From NCBI RefSeq assembly GCF_933775445.1, contig NC_065875.1:14397001-14461000 (forward strand): a stretch of DNA of 64,000 nt. Direction: 5' to 3'. This stretch comes from Argentina anserina. Lineage: Eukaryota; Streptophyta; Magnoliopsida; Rosales; Rosaceae. The notes under the pieces were generated by a model that worked only from the letters and a program-made list of their open reading frames with translations, searched no databases and was not told where the DNA came from. The number at the start of each line of letters is the position of its first letter. The stretch's first letter is position 1. The translations under genes were made by a program, and so were the position numbers. This document shows positions 24,631-35,887 of this stretch, piece by piece.

Positions 24631-25783
24631 CAGCCACTTTATTCTCCACTCCAGACTTATGCTTCAACACAAAAGTATACTCTTGGATAAATTCAGCCCA
24701 CTTTGCATGTCGTGGATTTAACTTCTTCTGAGAATTGAGGTAACGCAAGGCCTCATGATCAGAGAACAAAACAAATTCTTGTGGCAGCAAGTAATGTCTC
24801 CAATAACGCAGAGATTGAACCACTGCGAAAAATTCTTTGTCATATGTGGAATACTTTTGCTTGGCTTCATTCAATTTCTCACTGAAATATGTAAAAGGGT
24901 GCCCTTCTTGACTTAGAACTCCACCAATTCCCACACCTGAAGCATCACATGTTACCTCAAAAACTTTTGTAAAATCAGGAAGACGCATAACAGGGGAATT
25001 GATCATTCTTGTTTTGATCTCCTGAAATGCCTTTGCTGCTGCACTTGTCCACCGAAACTCCCCTTTCTTCAAACAATTAGTGATCGGGGCCATGATAGAA
25101 CTGAACTCAGCAATGAATCGCCGATAAAACGTAGCCAATCCATGAAAACTACGCACCTCATGAATATTTGTTGGTTCAGCCCATTCAGCAATAGCTCTGA
25201 CTTTCTCCGGATCAGCTTTAACACCTTTTGACGACACAACAAATCCCAAAAAGACAACCTCATTGGACATGAATGAACACTTTTTAAGGTTTGCAAACAG
25301 CTTCTCTTTTCGAAGAGCTATGCAGACTTGCCTCAAGTGAGCAAGGTGCTCTTCCTGGGATGTGCTATATATTAGAATGTCATCAAAATAAACAACTAAG
25401 AACTTACCCATGAATGGCCTTAAAACTTGTGTCATAACTCTCATGAATGTGCTGGGAGCGTTGGTTAACCCAAATGACATGACTAGCCATTCATACAAGC
25501 CATCCTTTGTCTTGAAAGCAGTTTTCCATTCATCTCCAGGTCTGATGCGGATCTTATGATAACCACTCCTCAAATCAATCTTAGAAAAGATCGTTGCTCC
25601 TGCCATCATGTCCAGCATATCATCAAGTCTCGGTATTGGAAATCGATACTTGATTGTAATTTTGTTTATGGCTCTACTATAGACACATCCTCCAAGAACC
25701 ATCCTTCTTTGGTGTGAGGAGGGCAGGAACAGCACATGGACTAAGACTCTCTCGAATGAATTCTTTTGCGAGAAGTTCATCAA
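24596..25783 (-). pseudogene. chromovirus reverse transcriptase and RNase H (frame-shifted pol)
   Basis: The frame overlaps the gag-pol frame by about 100 bases, which marks a frameshift in reverse transcriptase. Visible motifs are [14 protein letters not shown], the [11 protein letters not shown] stretch, the catalytic [11 protein letters not shown] and the RNase H domain from [17 protein letters not shown] through [10 protein letters not shown] to VADALSRR. These catalytic residues are intact. The product could only be made in full if the frameshift were bypassed. Confidence 0.9.
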
Positions 25784-27662
25784 TTTGCCTCTTCAATTCT
25801 GCATGCTCAGTTGGGTTCATCCGATAATGTGGTGAATTAGGTAATGTTGCTCCTGGAACCAGATCAATTGCATGTTGAATATCTCGAAGAGGAGAAAGTT
25901 CATTGGGAAGATCCTCAGGGAACACATCGCTGAACTGTTCTAGGACTGACTTAACACCCTGCGGCAGCGCCAAACTACTCAAAGGGTGAGATTCCTTTGC
26001 AAACAATACAAAAATTACAGAATCTCTTGTCGTCTCCTTCACGAAATCTCTGGCACTGATGATGTTAATGGATTTTGACTGCTCCCTGCTTGGTATCGGT
26101 TGAGACATAAGTCTGGGCTGAACTGGATTCAGTTTGATATGTTTTCCTTCATGAATAAAAGAGCATGTATTGGCACGGCCCGCCGTATTAACATCGAGAT
26201 CATACAACCATGGTCTGCCTAAAAGAATATGTCCCACATCCATTGGCACCACATCGCACCAAACAGTATCCTTGTAGGATGAAAATTGAATGGGTACCTG
26301 ACATCGCTGCTTTACCGGAATGGAAGACTTATCAATCCATGCTACACGGTAAGGTTGAGAATGATCAGCAGGGGTCAAACCCAATTTAGAAGCGGTCTGA
26401 GGAGAAACCACATTGATGCAGCTCCCATTATCAATGATGACCTTATAACTTCTGTCTCCCCTTTTAACATAAGTGTGAAAAATGGTCGTTCTCCGCCAAT
26501 CTTCAGCTTCCTTAGGTTGAGTCAAGGTGCATCTCACCACAGCCGTTTTCGGTTGAACATCTTCCTCTAGATCATCATCAGCTGGGATTTCAGGGTCATA
26601 AACTTCTTCCTCTAGGTGTACTTGAACATTAGCCTCTCCTTCTGTGCTAGCAGCAAATAGACTTCGTAATTGCTCTTTAGTTGGGCATTGACCAGCATAA
26701 TGGCCATAACCTTGACACTTATAGCACCGTGCGAGTCCTTCTCCCCGATTGCTAGATTGTACTCCCTTTCCCCTCTCAGTTTTCACCAGGGAATTGGCAG
26801 CATTAGAACCACTAGAATATGGAGATGATTTAGTGCCGGAAGCACTAGCACGAAATTCAAGATTCCGTTGGTCAAACCGCCTTTGTACAGGGGTTGTAGG
26901 ACTTTTTAAATAACGCTCCAATTCCAGCACAATTTGATAGGCTCGCTCCAACGAATATACCTCATGAGGAATCAACTCCCTTTGAAGTTCTGGACGAAGG
27001 CCGGTTCTGAAACGGGCAAGGGTTACAGATGGATCTTCAGTTATGTTACATCTCACCATAAATTCTTCGAACTTATCGATATACTCCACAACTGGCATGC
27101 CTCCTTGACGAAGGGATTGCCACTGGTCCAGCAAACGTTGTTGGTAAGCCAAGGGAACATACTTCTCCTTCAGCCTTTCTTTCATCTCATCCCATTCTGT
27201 AACAGGTTCTTCACCAGCCCTTGCAAGTCGCCTTTCCAAACCAGTCCACCATTCCCTCGCTTTGCCCACCAACTTCATCTTTGCAAAGCGCACCTTTCGA
27301 GCTTCTGACAATTCATACCAATCAAAATAATGGTCCATGTCTGAAATCCAATCCAAACATACCTTTGCATTTAGTTGGCCATCAAAGTTTGGAGCTTCAA
27401 CTTTAATAGACCTCAAAGCTTTCTCTTCAGGATCATATCCATCTTGCCCATTAATATTCCGGAGGGGCTGCTGCCTGCGAGCAATCCTTCTAGGCTGTGG
27501 TCTCCGTCCTCCGCCTACACTCTCTTCTTCATTGAGAATGGAGGCTTCAAGTTCTGCCAAACGCCGGTCAGAGGCTGCTGCATAGTCTTGCATTCTTGTG
27601 TCAATCTGTCCAAGTTGAGCGAGTACGGCTTCCAAGGTTTTAGCCACAGTTTCAGCATCCAT
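25677..27662 (-). CDS. chromovirus gag-protease and start of reverse transcriptase
   Basis: A 661-codon frame opens at ATG 27662. Its N-terminus is a predicted coiled coil (about residues 1-45), followed by the gag domain (core around [15 protein letters not shown] to [14 protein letters not shown]). A CCHC zinc knuckle [15 protein letters not shown] follows, and then a retropepsin-like domain with [12 protein letters not shown], where DNGS replaces the usual D(S/T)G, and [11 protein letters not shown]. It ends in the first part of reverse transcriptase (the [13 protein letters not shown] region), where a frameshift takes the rest into another frame. Gag and pol are fused here with no stop between them. 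Confidence 0.9.
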   Translation of the reverse strand: MDAETVAKTLEAVLAQLGQIDTRMQDYAAASDRRLAELEASILNEEESVGGGRRPQPRRIARRQQPLRNINGQDGYDPEEKALRSIKVEAPNFDGQLNAKVCLDWISDMDHYFDWYELSEARKVRFAKMKLVGKAREWWTGLERRLARAGEEPVTEWDEMKERLKEKYVPLAYQQRLLDQWQSLRQGGMPVVEYIDKFEEFMVRCNITEDPSVTLARFRTGLRPELQRELIPHEVYSLERAYQIVLELERYLKSPTTPVQRRFDQRNLEFRASASGTKSSPYSSGSNAANSLVKTERGKGVQSSNRGEGLARCYKCQGYGHYAGQCPTKEQLRSLFAASTEGEANVQVHLEEEVYDPEIPADDDLEEDVQPKTAVVRCTLTQPKEAEDWRRTTIFHTYVKRGDRSYKVIIDNGSCINVVSPQTASKLGLTPADHSQPYRVAWIDKSSIPVKQRCQVPIQFSSYKDTVWCDVVPMDVGHILLGRPWLYDLDVNTAGRANTCSFIHEGKHIKLNPVQPRLMSQPIPSREQSKSINIISARDFVKETTRDSVIFVLFAKESHPLSSLALPQGVKSVLEQFSDVFPEDLPNELSPLRDIQHAIDLVPGATLPNSPHYRMNPTEHAELKRQIDELLAKEFIRESLSPCAVPALLTPKKDGSWRMCL

Positions 27663-27713
27663 GGCTGAATGGGATTTCTATGGGCTGGAGCTAGAAATAC
27701 TAGAGCTTGTCCA

Positions 27714-27725
27714 GCTCTGATACCA
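27714..27725 (-). promoter_or_regulatory. primer binding site of chromovirus
   Basis: Read on the minus strand, TGGTATCAGAGC follows the 5' LTR after four bases. This is the usual plant LTR-retrotransposon site complementary to the 3' end of initiator tRNA-Met. Confidence 0.9.
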
Positions 27726-27729
27726 AAAC

Positions 27730-28256
27730 TGATGCAGCACAGTAGCTGTTTAGGAACCTAGATCACAAGCTCTAAGAACTGTAGGTTAAGCACACACTAA
27801 TTTTAGGATTCACTCCCAGGCTTCACACCTTAGTCTAGGCTTCACAACCAAAACACTATAATTTGGGAATCTCTCCCAGGTTTCTCACCTTGGTCCTATC
27901 ACAGGAAAATTCAGTGAACACTGATATTCTTATTCAACATAGCATATCCCAGCCTATGGGCTCTTACATTATTTATACTAATGTTTATAACTGACACCAG
28001 CTAGCCTTAAGTACTCATTAGGACTCTTAAATTTCAGAAACTGAAACATAAAAGGCCTAATAAAGTAACAGTTAAAAGACACAAGAAGACTCTTGAAATA
28101 CCAGCCTGGAGACCTCTAGATCAAACCCTTCTTAAGCTGGAAATTAATAACCTGAGCAATCAATCAAAGCATAAAGAGATATAATTATTAGCTGCTCTCT
28201 TCTTCCATCTCTTCCGTTCATAAAACTTAAAAGGCTTAGGTGTGATGTCCTCATCA
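27730..28256 (-). repeat. 5' LTR of chromovirus
   Basis: Same length as the 3' LTR, with few substitutions. It abuts the tRNA-Met-type primer binding site on its inner side and the TGAAC target duplication on its outer side. Confidence 0.95.
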
Positions 28257-28261
28257 TGAAC

Positions 28262-29400
28262 TTCAACTCAGATGGTCACAAATTACGATAATTGCGTGGG
28301 AAATGAATTTGGATGGAATCAAGGGCCCTCACTGGTTCAGCACAATTACAAGGGAGTATAACCACAAAAGTTTGTGAGTAAACAAACTACCCTAAATTTG
28401 ATATGCGCAGGAATACTACACAGTTTCAAGAAAAAAGAAACAAAGAGAAAGAAGTTTAGCTGTTATTTTAGGCAATTTAATAATATAGACGAGTAGTCAA
28501 GTACAAAAACACCCATGTTGACATAGCAATCACGATTCACCCCACCACAACCAGTTGTGACACAAGATAGTCTATAAAAAAATTTGCTAAAGGGATGATT
28601 ACCCACAATTATGAAATCAACAAAGCATGGTGTGCCGTGCATAAGCAGCTAAAGAAATGAGAGGAAACTATTAGGGGGCCTATTGGAACTGGAATTGGAA
28701 TTGAACTACTAACAGAGGAGTTGCTATACAAGGGTTTGCTGGAGACAGATAAATGTTTACACCACAGAGTTTCAAAAAGACTTGGTCATTATAGAATTGT
28801 AAGGCAGCGAGACAGTTTCTTTGAACACTGCTCCTCATCGACCTAAATTCTGATAAGGTATCATTTAATTCCTACATACCTACTAAATCAATACTATGCA
28901 TAGCGTATGAAGGTGAGACAGGACAGCCACATATGCAATTGAAATGAGCAATATTTTTCTTCCCTCAACTTGCATTTCAAATTTGATGCAATGCTAATTG
29001 AGTAGCTATTGATAATGAACCGCTTTAGTTCATAAACCAGAGATTCACTTGAAACTCACAAGTTTCCGGAGGGGTCATACATAATTATAGACCCACTTAC
29101 CATGAACAAATGTTTATTTGCCAGATACTCTCAATGTGCAGGTAATGCAGCTAAGCCTTTAAATGCATAGCACTAAACGACTAGAACCAACTAAGAGCAT
29201 TTTCTCACGGCTAGTATTTTCATATTCTATAAATCTAAATCAAGTACAAAGATTCCTAATTCCAAGAAATTAAGTTCAATTCAATGCCTCTCTAGGTCAT
29301 CAACAAACCAATGTCCACCTATAGTTCAATAACAATTAACAAAGCAGAAGAAGTGGAAACTTAGAAAGCTATAGCTATCTAGATAGTGAATCATACTCAC
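28262..29400. other. intergenic, no gene recognised
   Basis: This holds no supported coding sequence. It may contain downstream, unrecognised exons of the minus-strand transcript suggested at 29401-29597, because a good donor site (AAGTGAGT) follows that segment. No transposon ends were noticed. Confidence 0.4.
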
Positions 29401-29597
29401 TTAGAAATGACGGGTTGAGCTTGAGTTGGGTTGTTCTTGTTCTTGATCATGTTGCTGTTGCTCTGAGGAAGAAGACAGCTCGAACTGCTCAGCAGCAATT
29501 TGGGCTCTTTCAAGATAAGGCTTAAACCCAAGCTGCAGAATCAGGTATCCAAAATTCCAAATGCCAATGCTCCGAGCACTACTACCCCCGATCTCAT
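29401..29597 (-). pseudogene. small hypothetical gene, apparently frameshifted, divergent from NAXD
   Basis: An ATG at 29597 opens MRSGVVVLGALAFG and reaches TGA after 18 codons. The adjacent frame continues with FGYLILQLGFKPYLERAQ and a Ser/Gln/Glu-rich tail to a stop at 29401. Read together these would give a short protein with an N-terminal membrane segment. A one-base loss in the GGAATTTTGGATAC stretch would explain the break. A consensus donor overlaps the end (AA|GTGAGT), so the segment may instead be a first exon. I do not recognise the family. Its start lies about 400 bases from the NAXD start, in divergent orientation. Confidence 0.35.
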
Positions 29598-30003
29598 CGC
29601 ATTCACAGTCCTCTCCTTCATCCTTCCTCTCTTTACTTCCCAAATGAAACCGCACAACTCTATACAATAACCGAAGGCTAAACCAAACGACACCGTTTTA
29701 AGAAATACTTTGTTTTACAATGCCCAATGTCAATGGAGACCCACTACAGGTGTTGGCTATAACATTTTCCACAATACAAAAAGACACCTACTTAAAGAAC
29801 CCAGTTCAACATCTTGCAGAGGTTTTTGGGAGAAGAGGTGGATTCGAATCGTTAAAGGTCGAGCCTTTTTACTAGGTACGTATCTGACTTCTTCAAAGAT
29901 TATTACTTTATGCAGTTCTGATCAATTTTTTGTGGGTATTATTGAATTTTAAGGATTTGGACCATTTGGTGTTTGTGGGTTTTTAGTGGACGAAAGAGCA
30001 TTG

Positions 30004-33000
30004 ATGTTTGGAGTGAGTTGTGGGTTTGGTGCAAAGAGTTGTATTTATATGCTGGCTTCTTCAGCTGTGTTGAGAAGGCAACAGTTGGTGATAAGGTGTA
30101 TTGGAGTTGGGGGATACAGTGATCACAACATTGACAGTGATAAGAAAACAATGCAAGGAGTTGGGTTCAGTAGTGGAGCAGCTTTGGAGGCTGATGCTGA
30201 GAATGTTCTGAGGGCAATCACACCGACCCTTGATCCGAATAGGCACAAGGGTCAGGCTGGTAAGCTCTCAATGTGCTATTGATACCATTTCTTTTAGCTT
30301 TATTTACAATGCGTATTGCAAATATAGATGTAAATATATGTGTTGGTTGTATATGTTATAACGTTGATATGTTTGGCAACTGAACTTTAAGATAATCGGC
30401 ATCCTTTATCATTGAGATGTTGATTCTGGGAATGGCCGTATTGATCAATTGCCTTGTCAGAGTTGGATTGGTTAGTGTGAACATTAGGTGACTGGAGGGC
30501 AGCTGTAGTCTAGGCTTAGATTCTTCGGGTGTCTTGTTTGCGTCAATTTAAGTTTCTGCAGTGTTGTTCTTGCAAGTCTCTGGTTTATTTTTACGTGTTG
30601 CTTGCGGACTTCTTCTCCACTTTTCTTGTATCATTCTTTTAATCACTGAAATTTTTTAAGAAAAAACATGAGCATTTGGAAAAATTGGTTGATCAGTGGT
30701 ATCCTGCTATATATTTGCTTGTTTTGTCTGGTTTGTAAATGTTCTCAATATATGACAGTTCTATCTGATGTCTCTTATGTGTGTGTATTGGAGAAAGGAG
30801 CATGTGCTTAAATTTCCTCTCTATCTCTTTGCTGGTCAGGAAAGGTAGCTGTCATTGGCGGGTGCCGTGAGTACACGGGTGCTCCATATTTTGCTGCTAT
30901 TTCAGCATTGAAGATTGTTAGTGGCATGCCGTTATTTTCATTTCTAGATAAAGTCTTAATTCAAATTATCTTCACTTGGTAAACTTGATAAACAAAAGCA
31001 TACCCTTTTATCTCAGGGTGCAGATCTATCCCATGTTTTCTGTACAAGAGATGCTGCTTCAGTTATAAAAAGCTACAGTCCTGAGTTGATCGTACACCCA
31101 ATATTAGAGGAGTCATACAGTGTTAGGTTATTTAGTTTTCAATACTAATTCATTTGATTATAATAATCAAAATATAAGTCCTTATCATCTAGTGAACTGA
31201 TAATTTTTTTTAACCCATTTTTAGGGACGAGGACAAGAGCTTTATCTTAGAAAAGGTTCTTGGTGAAGTTGATAAGTGGATGGAAAGATTTGATTGTCTT
31301 GTCATTGGTCCAGGCCTGGGAAGGGACCCTTTTCTTCTGGTTAGCTTTTGGTGATTTAGTTATGTGACGAGCTCTCCTAGGTAGATGATGATGTCTAACT
31401 GGAATGACATATGATCCAGGATTGTGTCAGCGAAATTATAAAGCATGCAAGACAGTCCAATGTTCCAATAGTCATAGATGGGGTATGTAATTACAAGTGC
31501 CTATATTCATACTTCAGATCCTGCAACGAAAAAAATGTGTTTTCATATGTAAGTTTCACCATACATGTTCTTGTTCTAAAATGGTCAGTTAACGTCATAA
31601 TATTTTTCAGGATGGACTCTTTCTTATTACAAACTGTCTTGATCTTGTAAGTGGATATCACCTGGCTGTCCTGACTCCAAATGTAAATGAATACAAGCGA
31701 CTTGTAGAAAAAGTTTTGAGTTGTGAAGTAAATGACGAAGATGCACGTGAACAATTACTATCTCTTGCAAAAAGGTAAATACCTATTTCAAATTCTTTTG
31801 TATTGTGCTTTTAGCAGCTCACAACTGGTTGTATTGTATATTTTATTCAGTCTCAAGACTTGGTATATATTTGGTTGGTATCGTTACTCCCTTCTGAATT
31901 CTCATGCATGAACTTAGGCAATGTGTGTATTAGCATTCTTACATCAGGACTGTTGGTCAGTCATTTTTTGGGTAGTTCAGATTCGGAATTGGATGATGCT
32001 TTGTTCAATACTTTGCTGTCTATGCATGAGTATCCTTATCAATTTGTGAATAAAACTTTAGATTTAAGGCAAATGATTTATGATGAATTTCATCCCATAC
32101 TTTATATGATACTTGGGTATTTCAGATTGTTTGCTTGTGTTATTACTATGCTTCCATTTTATAATTACATTCGTATGGTATTTGAACTGTTGAACTTTTG
32201 TCTATCAGGATTGGTGGTGTAACTATACTTAGGAAAGGAAAAGCTGACCTCATTAGTGATGGTCAGACAGGTGCGTAACAATATACCTGTATGTTTTGTG
32301 CTGAGGAGGCACTTTGTGAAGCTTTTGTTTGGCTAACATTACTATTCCTTGATTCATATTTTTTCATATGTGACCACGTGTCCTTTGAGAATGTAGGTTT
32401 GTGTCTTACAAATTCATGCTAGTGGGAGTCATTTTGTGTTTCACACTTGGTCAACTCTTTGGACCATGATTTGAACCAAATAATCTGCTTGGGGGACTAA
32501 TAATTTGCTTTAAACAAATGCATGAATTAAACCTTTTTGTTTATAATATAATTTCCCTCAGATACTCTGTCAATCAAGTGAACTGAATCTCAGAACTTAA
32601 GCGTGCTTAACTTGTATGTCTCTAGATGAACCGTCAAAGATGGTGATAGCATGTTTTTACTGTTATATGAGTTTCAGTTATCTGTTGTGCAAGTCACTTG
32701 GTTTCGACACAGTATCAAAAAAATTCAAGGCTCTGTGCCTCCTTTTGTGTTCTCAAATAAAGAAGCCTGAAATGCTTAGTTCTAAGATTATATTCTTTAT
32801 TCAGTTAAATCAGTCAGCATATATGGTTCTCCTCGAAGATGTGGTGGACAGGGAGATATACTTTCTGGAAGGCAAGTTTTTGTTTCCAAGTTTCAAACCT
32901 GTGATTGTGAATGGCTTCTTTTTGTATGTGGGAACTGGTGAGAGTCCTTCAATTTATGTTTCTCTCCAAGAATACATTACCCAACATCCACACGCATGTT

Positions 33001-33591
33001 TGTTCATGGGTGAGAGAGAGATGGAGTACTGCAAATTCAATGTCTCCATGTCCTGGTTACCATTTCAAAAACTATGTACATGTGCGTTGAATTGATTGTC
33101 ACCAACTGATGATTTGTCTTTAAAACCCAGATCTTGAAAACTTGCTGGATGCTACAATTCTTTACACTAACTGATACGGAATATGACATGTTTTTGTTGC
33201 TCCAGTGTTGCTGTCTTTCTTTCATGGGCCCGACAAACTATCACAGTTGAGGATTTGAATATCAGGTTACACTGTCTAAACATGTCGAAGTTGTGGTTTC
33301 ATGTACTTTTACCCCATATTTGACAAGTAATGTTGCCAATCTATATATTTGCAGTTCTCGAAACCCCACGATGTTGGGTTGCATTGCTGGTTCTATCTTA
33401 ATGAGGAAGGCTGCATCCCTTGCTTTTGAGAATAAGAAAAGGTCAACCCTCACTACTGACATCATAGAATGCTTGGGAAAAAGGTAAAGGGTGCTGCCTG
33501 TAACAACAGAAATTTTCATGTCCAAATTTAGAATTAAGTTAAGAGATTGTTCTCCTTGTGCAGTTTGCAGGATATTTGTCCAGTTCCCTGA
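30004..33591 (+). CDS. NAXD: ATP-dependent (S)-NAD(P)H-hydrate dehydratase
   Basis: This metabolite-repair enzyme converts damaged (S)-NADHX/NADPHX back to NADH/NADPH using ATP. In plants it works with an NAXE-type epimerase. Exons are 30004-30259, 30840-30916, 31017-31126, 31225-31339, 31420-31482, 31611-31774, 32209-32270, 32806-32872, 33206-33265, 33355-33483 and 33564-33591, in phase throughout (376 residues). Landmarks are [48 protein letters not shown], the [11 protein letters not shown] stretch, GGVTILRKG and the ATP-site [10 protein letters not shown]. The intron after 32872 has a GC donor (AG|GCAAGT). The upstream ATG adds a possible organelle-targeting leader; ATG 30049 ([12 protein letters not shown]) would give 361 residues and fits the family start about as well. 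It looks intact. Confidence 0.95.
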
Positions 33592-35104
33592 TGCTTTTGA
33601 TCTTCAGCTGATAGAGTTGCATGCATTGACATTCAGAGTGACCCTCAAGTTCATTTCTGAAGACCAGGATCAGATTAACTTAATTTCCTTCACCATTTCC
33701 AAGCTTGTTGAACTTTTTTTTTTTTTTTGGTTACTTGTTTGGTGGAAACAACTTCTCTGGTATATAGAAGTCTGGCTTGCTGCTTTCATTATCACAAAAT
33801 GAATGAGTGACATTATGAGGGTGATATCTTCATTGACCTCTAACTCTATGCCACATTTCATGATCAGGGAGCATGTGGATAGACTAGTTATACAGATGGT
33901 ATATCTTCTAAAGTTATAATAGTGAAAGCACTTAAGTAATTCGCAGGTTTAATAGATTTCTTCATTTCTATAATATCAAGAATAGCCATGCGGCTAAATT
34001 TTGTTCCAATTTTGCTAATTGTTATTTCACAATGATATATATCACATTTTAGGCAGGAACGGCGTATCAAATGCGACTTATGTAGACTGAAACCATCAAA
34101 AATCCAAAACTAGACCTTGACGGAAACTTTTCATGCTGGAATTCGTATGCAATAACCAGCCCTGTGCACATGAGGCAACGACCGAACTTGTTTTATATAT
34201 ACGTACCTTTCAGAGATACGTTTAAATCGAGAATTGAAACTATACCAGTATACAATCGCAATATTGAAGTTGTATCAGTTCATGAGATTCATCAACTTCC
34301 ACACGCCCTATCTTATTTTCAAACTTCCACAATTGATGACAAACCGGCCTTGATGCAATTCTTCTTTTATTTTTTGGTAATGTTGACTAGGCAAGAAGGC
34401 ATATGGGGTTTACCCCAGTTTTTCTTAAACAACGTCAAAACTTTCACAGCTTGGATTTTTGCCGCTGAAGTTCAACAAGGTTGGAATTCATTTTCCATCT
34501 TGCTTCTTTGATGTCTTGCTGAGTCTTTAGAAGGCTTTGACTTGCATTATAAATGATTTTTAGGATGATAACATGGTTTTCCTGAACTGCGATCGGGAAG
34601 TAAAACCCTATTTGTTGTTACTATTAGGATTTAGAGTGTGACCAACAAACCAAAGTGGAACTTAACATTTACCAAAAGCCTTGGCTGAAACGATGCCAAG
34701 CGTCTCCATCACTTTACAGAAACATCTTCCAAGATGTCATTCCACATCTAAATGATGAAAAGAATGTAGCTAGCTTCAATAAATGAGTAAACCTTATGGT
34801 TGATGATCCAAAATAATAGATTCCAACACCTTCTACAGAAAAACTTCAAATGCCAGCATCCATCAATACAAGGCTTACGAACTGTTCTAACAAATAGTTA
34901 TAGAGCAAAGTGTTTAACTACTGATTGTAATCATAGATATGAAAGTTATCTCCCCTTAAGTCTCTAACAACACCTCCTGCATAACCTTTTCATTTAGCAA
35001 TCATAAACACTTTGTATCTCTAACTGGAGGTAAAGCGAATTGTGTATCAAATAAGTAATATGGTAAACCTTCAAATTACAAACAATTATTTGCCAGTAAC
35101 CCTT
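33592..35104. other. intergenic between NAXD and NF-YC
   Basis: The left part probably includes the NAXD 3' UTR and the right part the NF-YC 3' UTR, since the two genes converge. The few short open frames have no recognisable content. A T-homopolymer occurs near 33715-33730. Confidence 0.5.
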
Positions 35105-35887
35105 TCACTCAGAATCTTTGTGTGGCTGCTGTTGCTGAGGCCAAGCTTGCTGAGTCATGTATGGGTGTGTTGGTTGGCCATACATATTTTGATCCATCAC
35201 AGGCTTTCCCACCATCATTCCAGGAGCACCGACCGGCGGTGGAGGCGGAGCTGGCATGTAATAGTACGGAAGACCATCAGCCGGACCGACAACTGGAACA
35301 TTCCCACCTCTTGGGATCGATGCAAGAACCTCATCTTTCAAATCCTCTCTGGGGACAATATCAACTAGAAAATCAAATATATCAGTCCTTGTAATTGCTG
35401 CTGCAATGTCATTCTTTTGCAGTGTTCTCCTTTTGTTCTCCTCTGTGTGATTCCAAGACCGTAGTGTCAACTCCAGAATAAACATCTCACAAGCCCTGGC
35501 AAATATGACTGGTGCTTCAGCCGATATCATCCTTACATCCTCATCAGCCTTCATAATCTTCTTAATCCTGGCCAATGGTAAACTATGGTTCTTGAAATCA
35601 TTAGCCTGCTCTATTTCTTGATACTGACCTGACCAAAAGCTTTGGAGTTGTTGCTGTAGTTGCTGTTGTTGCTGCTGGTGGATGTGCTGATAAGCCTGGT
35701 GTTGTGCAAGCTGAGAAGGTGCAAAAGGACCACCCGGCTGCGTGGGAGATTGCATCATTCCACCCGATCCAGTTGGAGAGAGTCCCATCATCTGGCTAGG
35801 CTGATATGGGTTCACTCCATATGATGCTTGACCTGCACTTCCTGGGACTCGTACTGTTGCTGGATGTCCATGCCCCTGCTGATCCAT
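35105..35887 (-). CDS. nuclear transcription factor Y subunit C (NF-YC/HAP5)
   Basis: NF-YC pairs with NF-YB through histone folds; with NF-YA the trimer binds CCAAT boxes, and with CO/CCT proteins it acts in flowering and light or ABA responses. The coding region is one uninterrupted exon of 260 codons. A Gln/Pro/Met/Gly-rich N-terminus contains a poly-Gln run (about 71-82). The histone fold spans about residues 95-180 and holds LPLARIKKIMKADEDVRMIS, EMFILELTLRSW and the LQKNDIAAAI stretch, then DIFDFLVDIVPRED. A Pro/Gln-rich tail follows. The start ATG lies one base after a splice acceptor (TACCAG|G). That fits a 5'-UTR intron, common in plant NF-YC genes. The closest relatives by composition are NF-YC1/3/4/9-type proteins. 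Confidence 0.96.
   Translation of the reverse strand: MDQQGHGHPATVRVPGSAGQASYGVNPYQPSQMMGLSPTGSGGMMQSPTQPGGPFAPSQLAQHQAYQHIHQQQQQQLQQQLQSFWSGQYQEIEQANDFKNHSLPLARIKKIMKADEDVRMISAEAPVIFARACEMFILELTLRSWNHTEENKRRTLQKNDIAAAITRTDIFDFLVDIVPREDLKDEVLASIPRGGNVPVVGPADGLPYYYMPAPPPPPVGAPGMMVGKPVMDQNMYGQPTHPYMTQQAWPQQQQPHKDSE

Larger units (their letters stand above)
22555..28256 (-). mobile_element. Ty3/gypsy chromovirus LTR retrotransposon, nearly complete
   Basis: This is a 5.7-kb element in minus orientation with two 527-bp LTRs (22555-23081 and 27730-28256) beginning TG and ending CA. The same 5-bp target duplication, TGAAC, is present on both sides. The primer binding site and polypurine tract adjoin the LTRs. 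The interior encodes gag, protease, reverse transcriptase, RNase H, integrase and a C-terminal chromodomain in the Ty3/gypsy order, which places it among chromoviruses. By eye the LTRs differ at only about six sites, so insertion is fairly recent. The coding part nevertheless carries stops and frameshifts and is not expected to be autonomous. Confidence 0.96.

Noticed and set aside
26934..27668. Several plus-strand open frames opposite chromovirus gag
   Set aside because: They mirror the gag coding frame on the other strand and carry no recognisable domain.
31860..32222. 120-codon open frame inside NAXD intron 6
   Set aside because: It runs across an intron and into exon 7 in a different frame; low-complexity hydrophobic content from T-rich intron sequence.
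32616..33095. 159-codon open frame spanning NAXD exon 8 and its introns
   Set aside because: The conserved exon 8 peptide is read in another frame here; the openness is chance in T-rich sequence.
34164..34511. 115-codon plus-strand open frame between NAXD and NF-YC
   Set aside because: No motif, no neighbouring exons and AT-rich composition; treated as intergenic.
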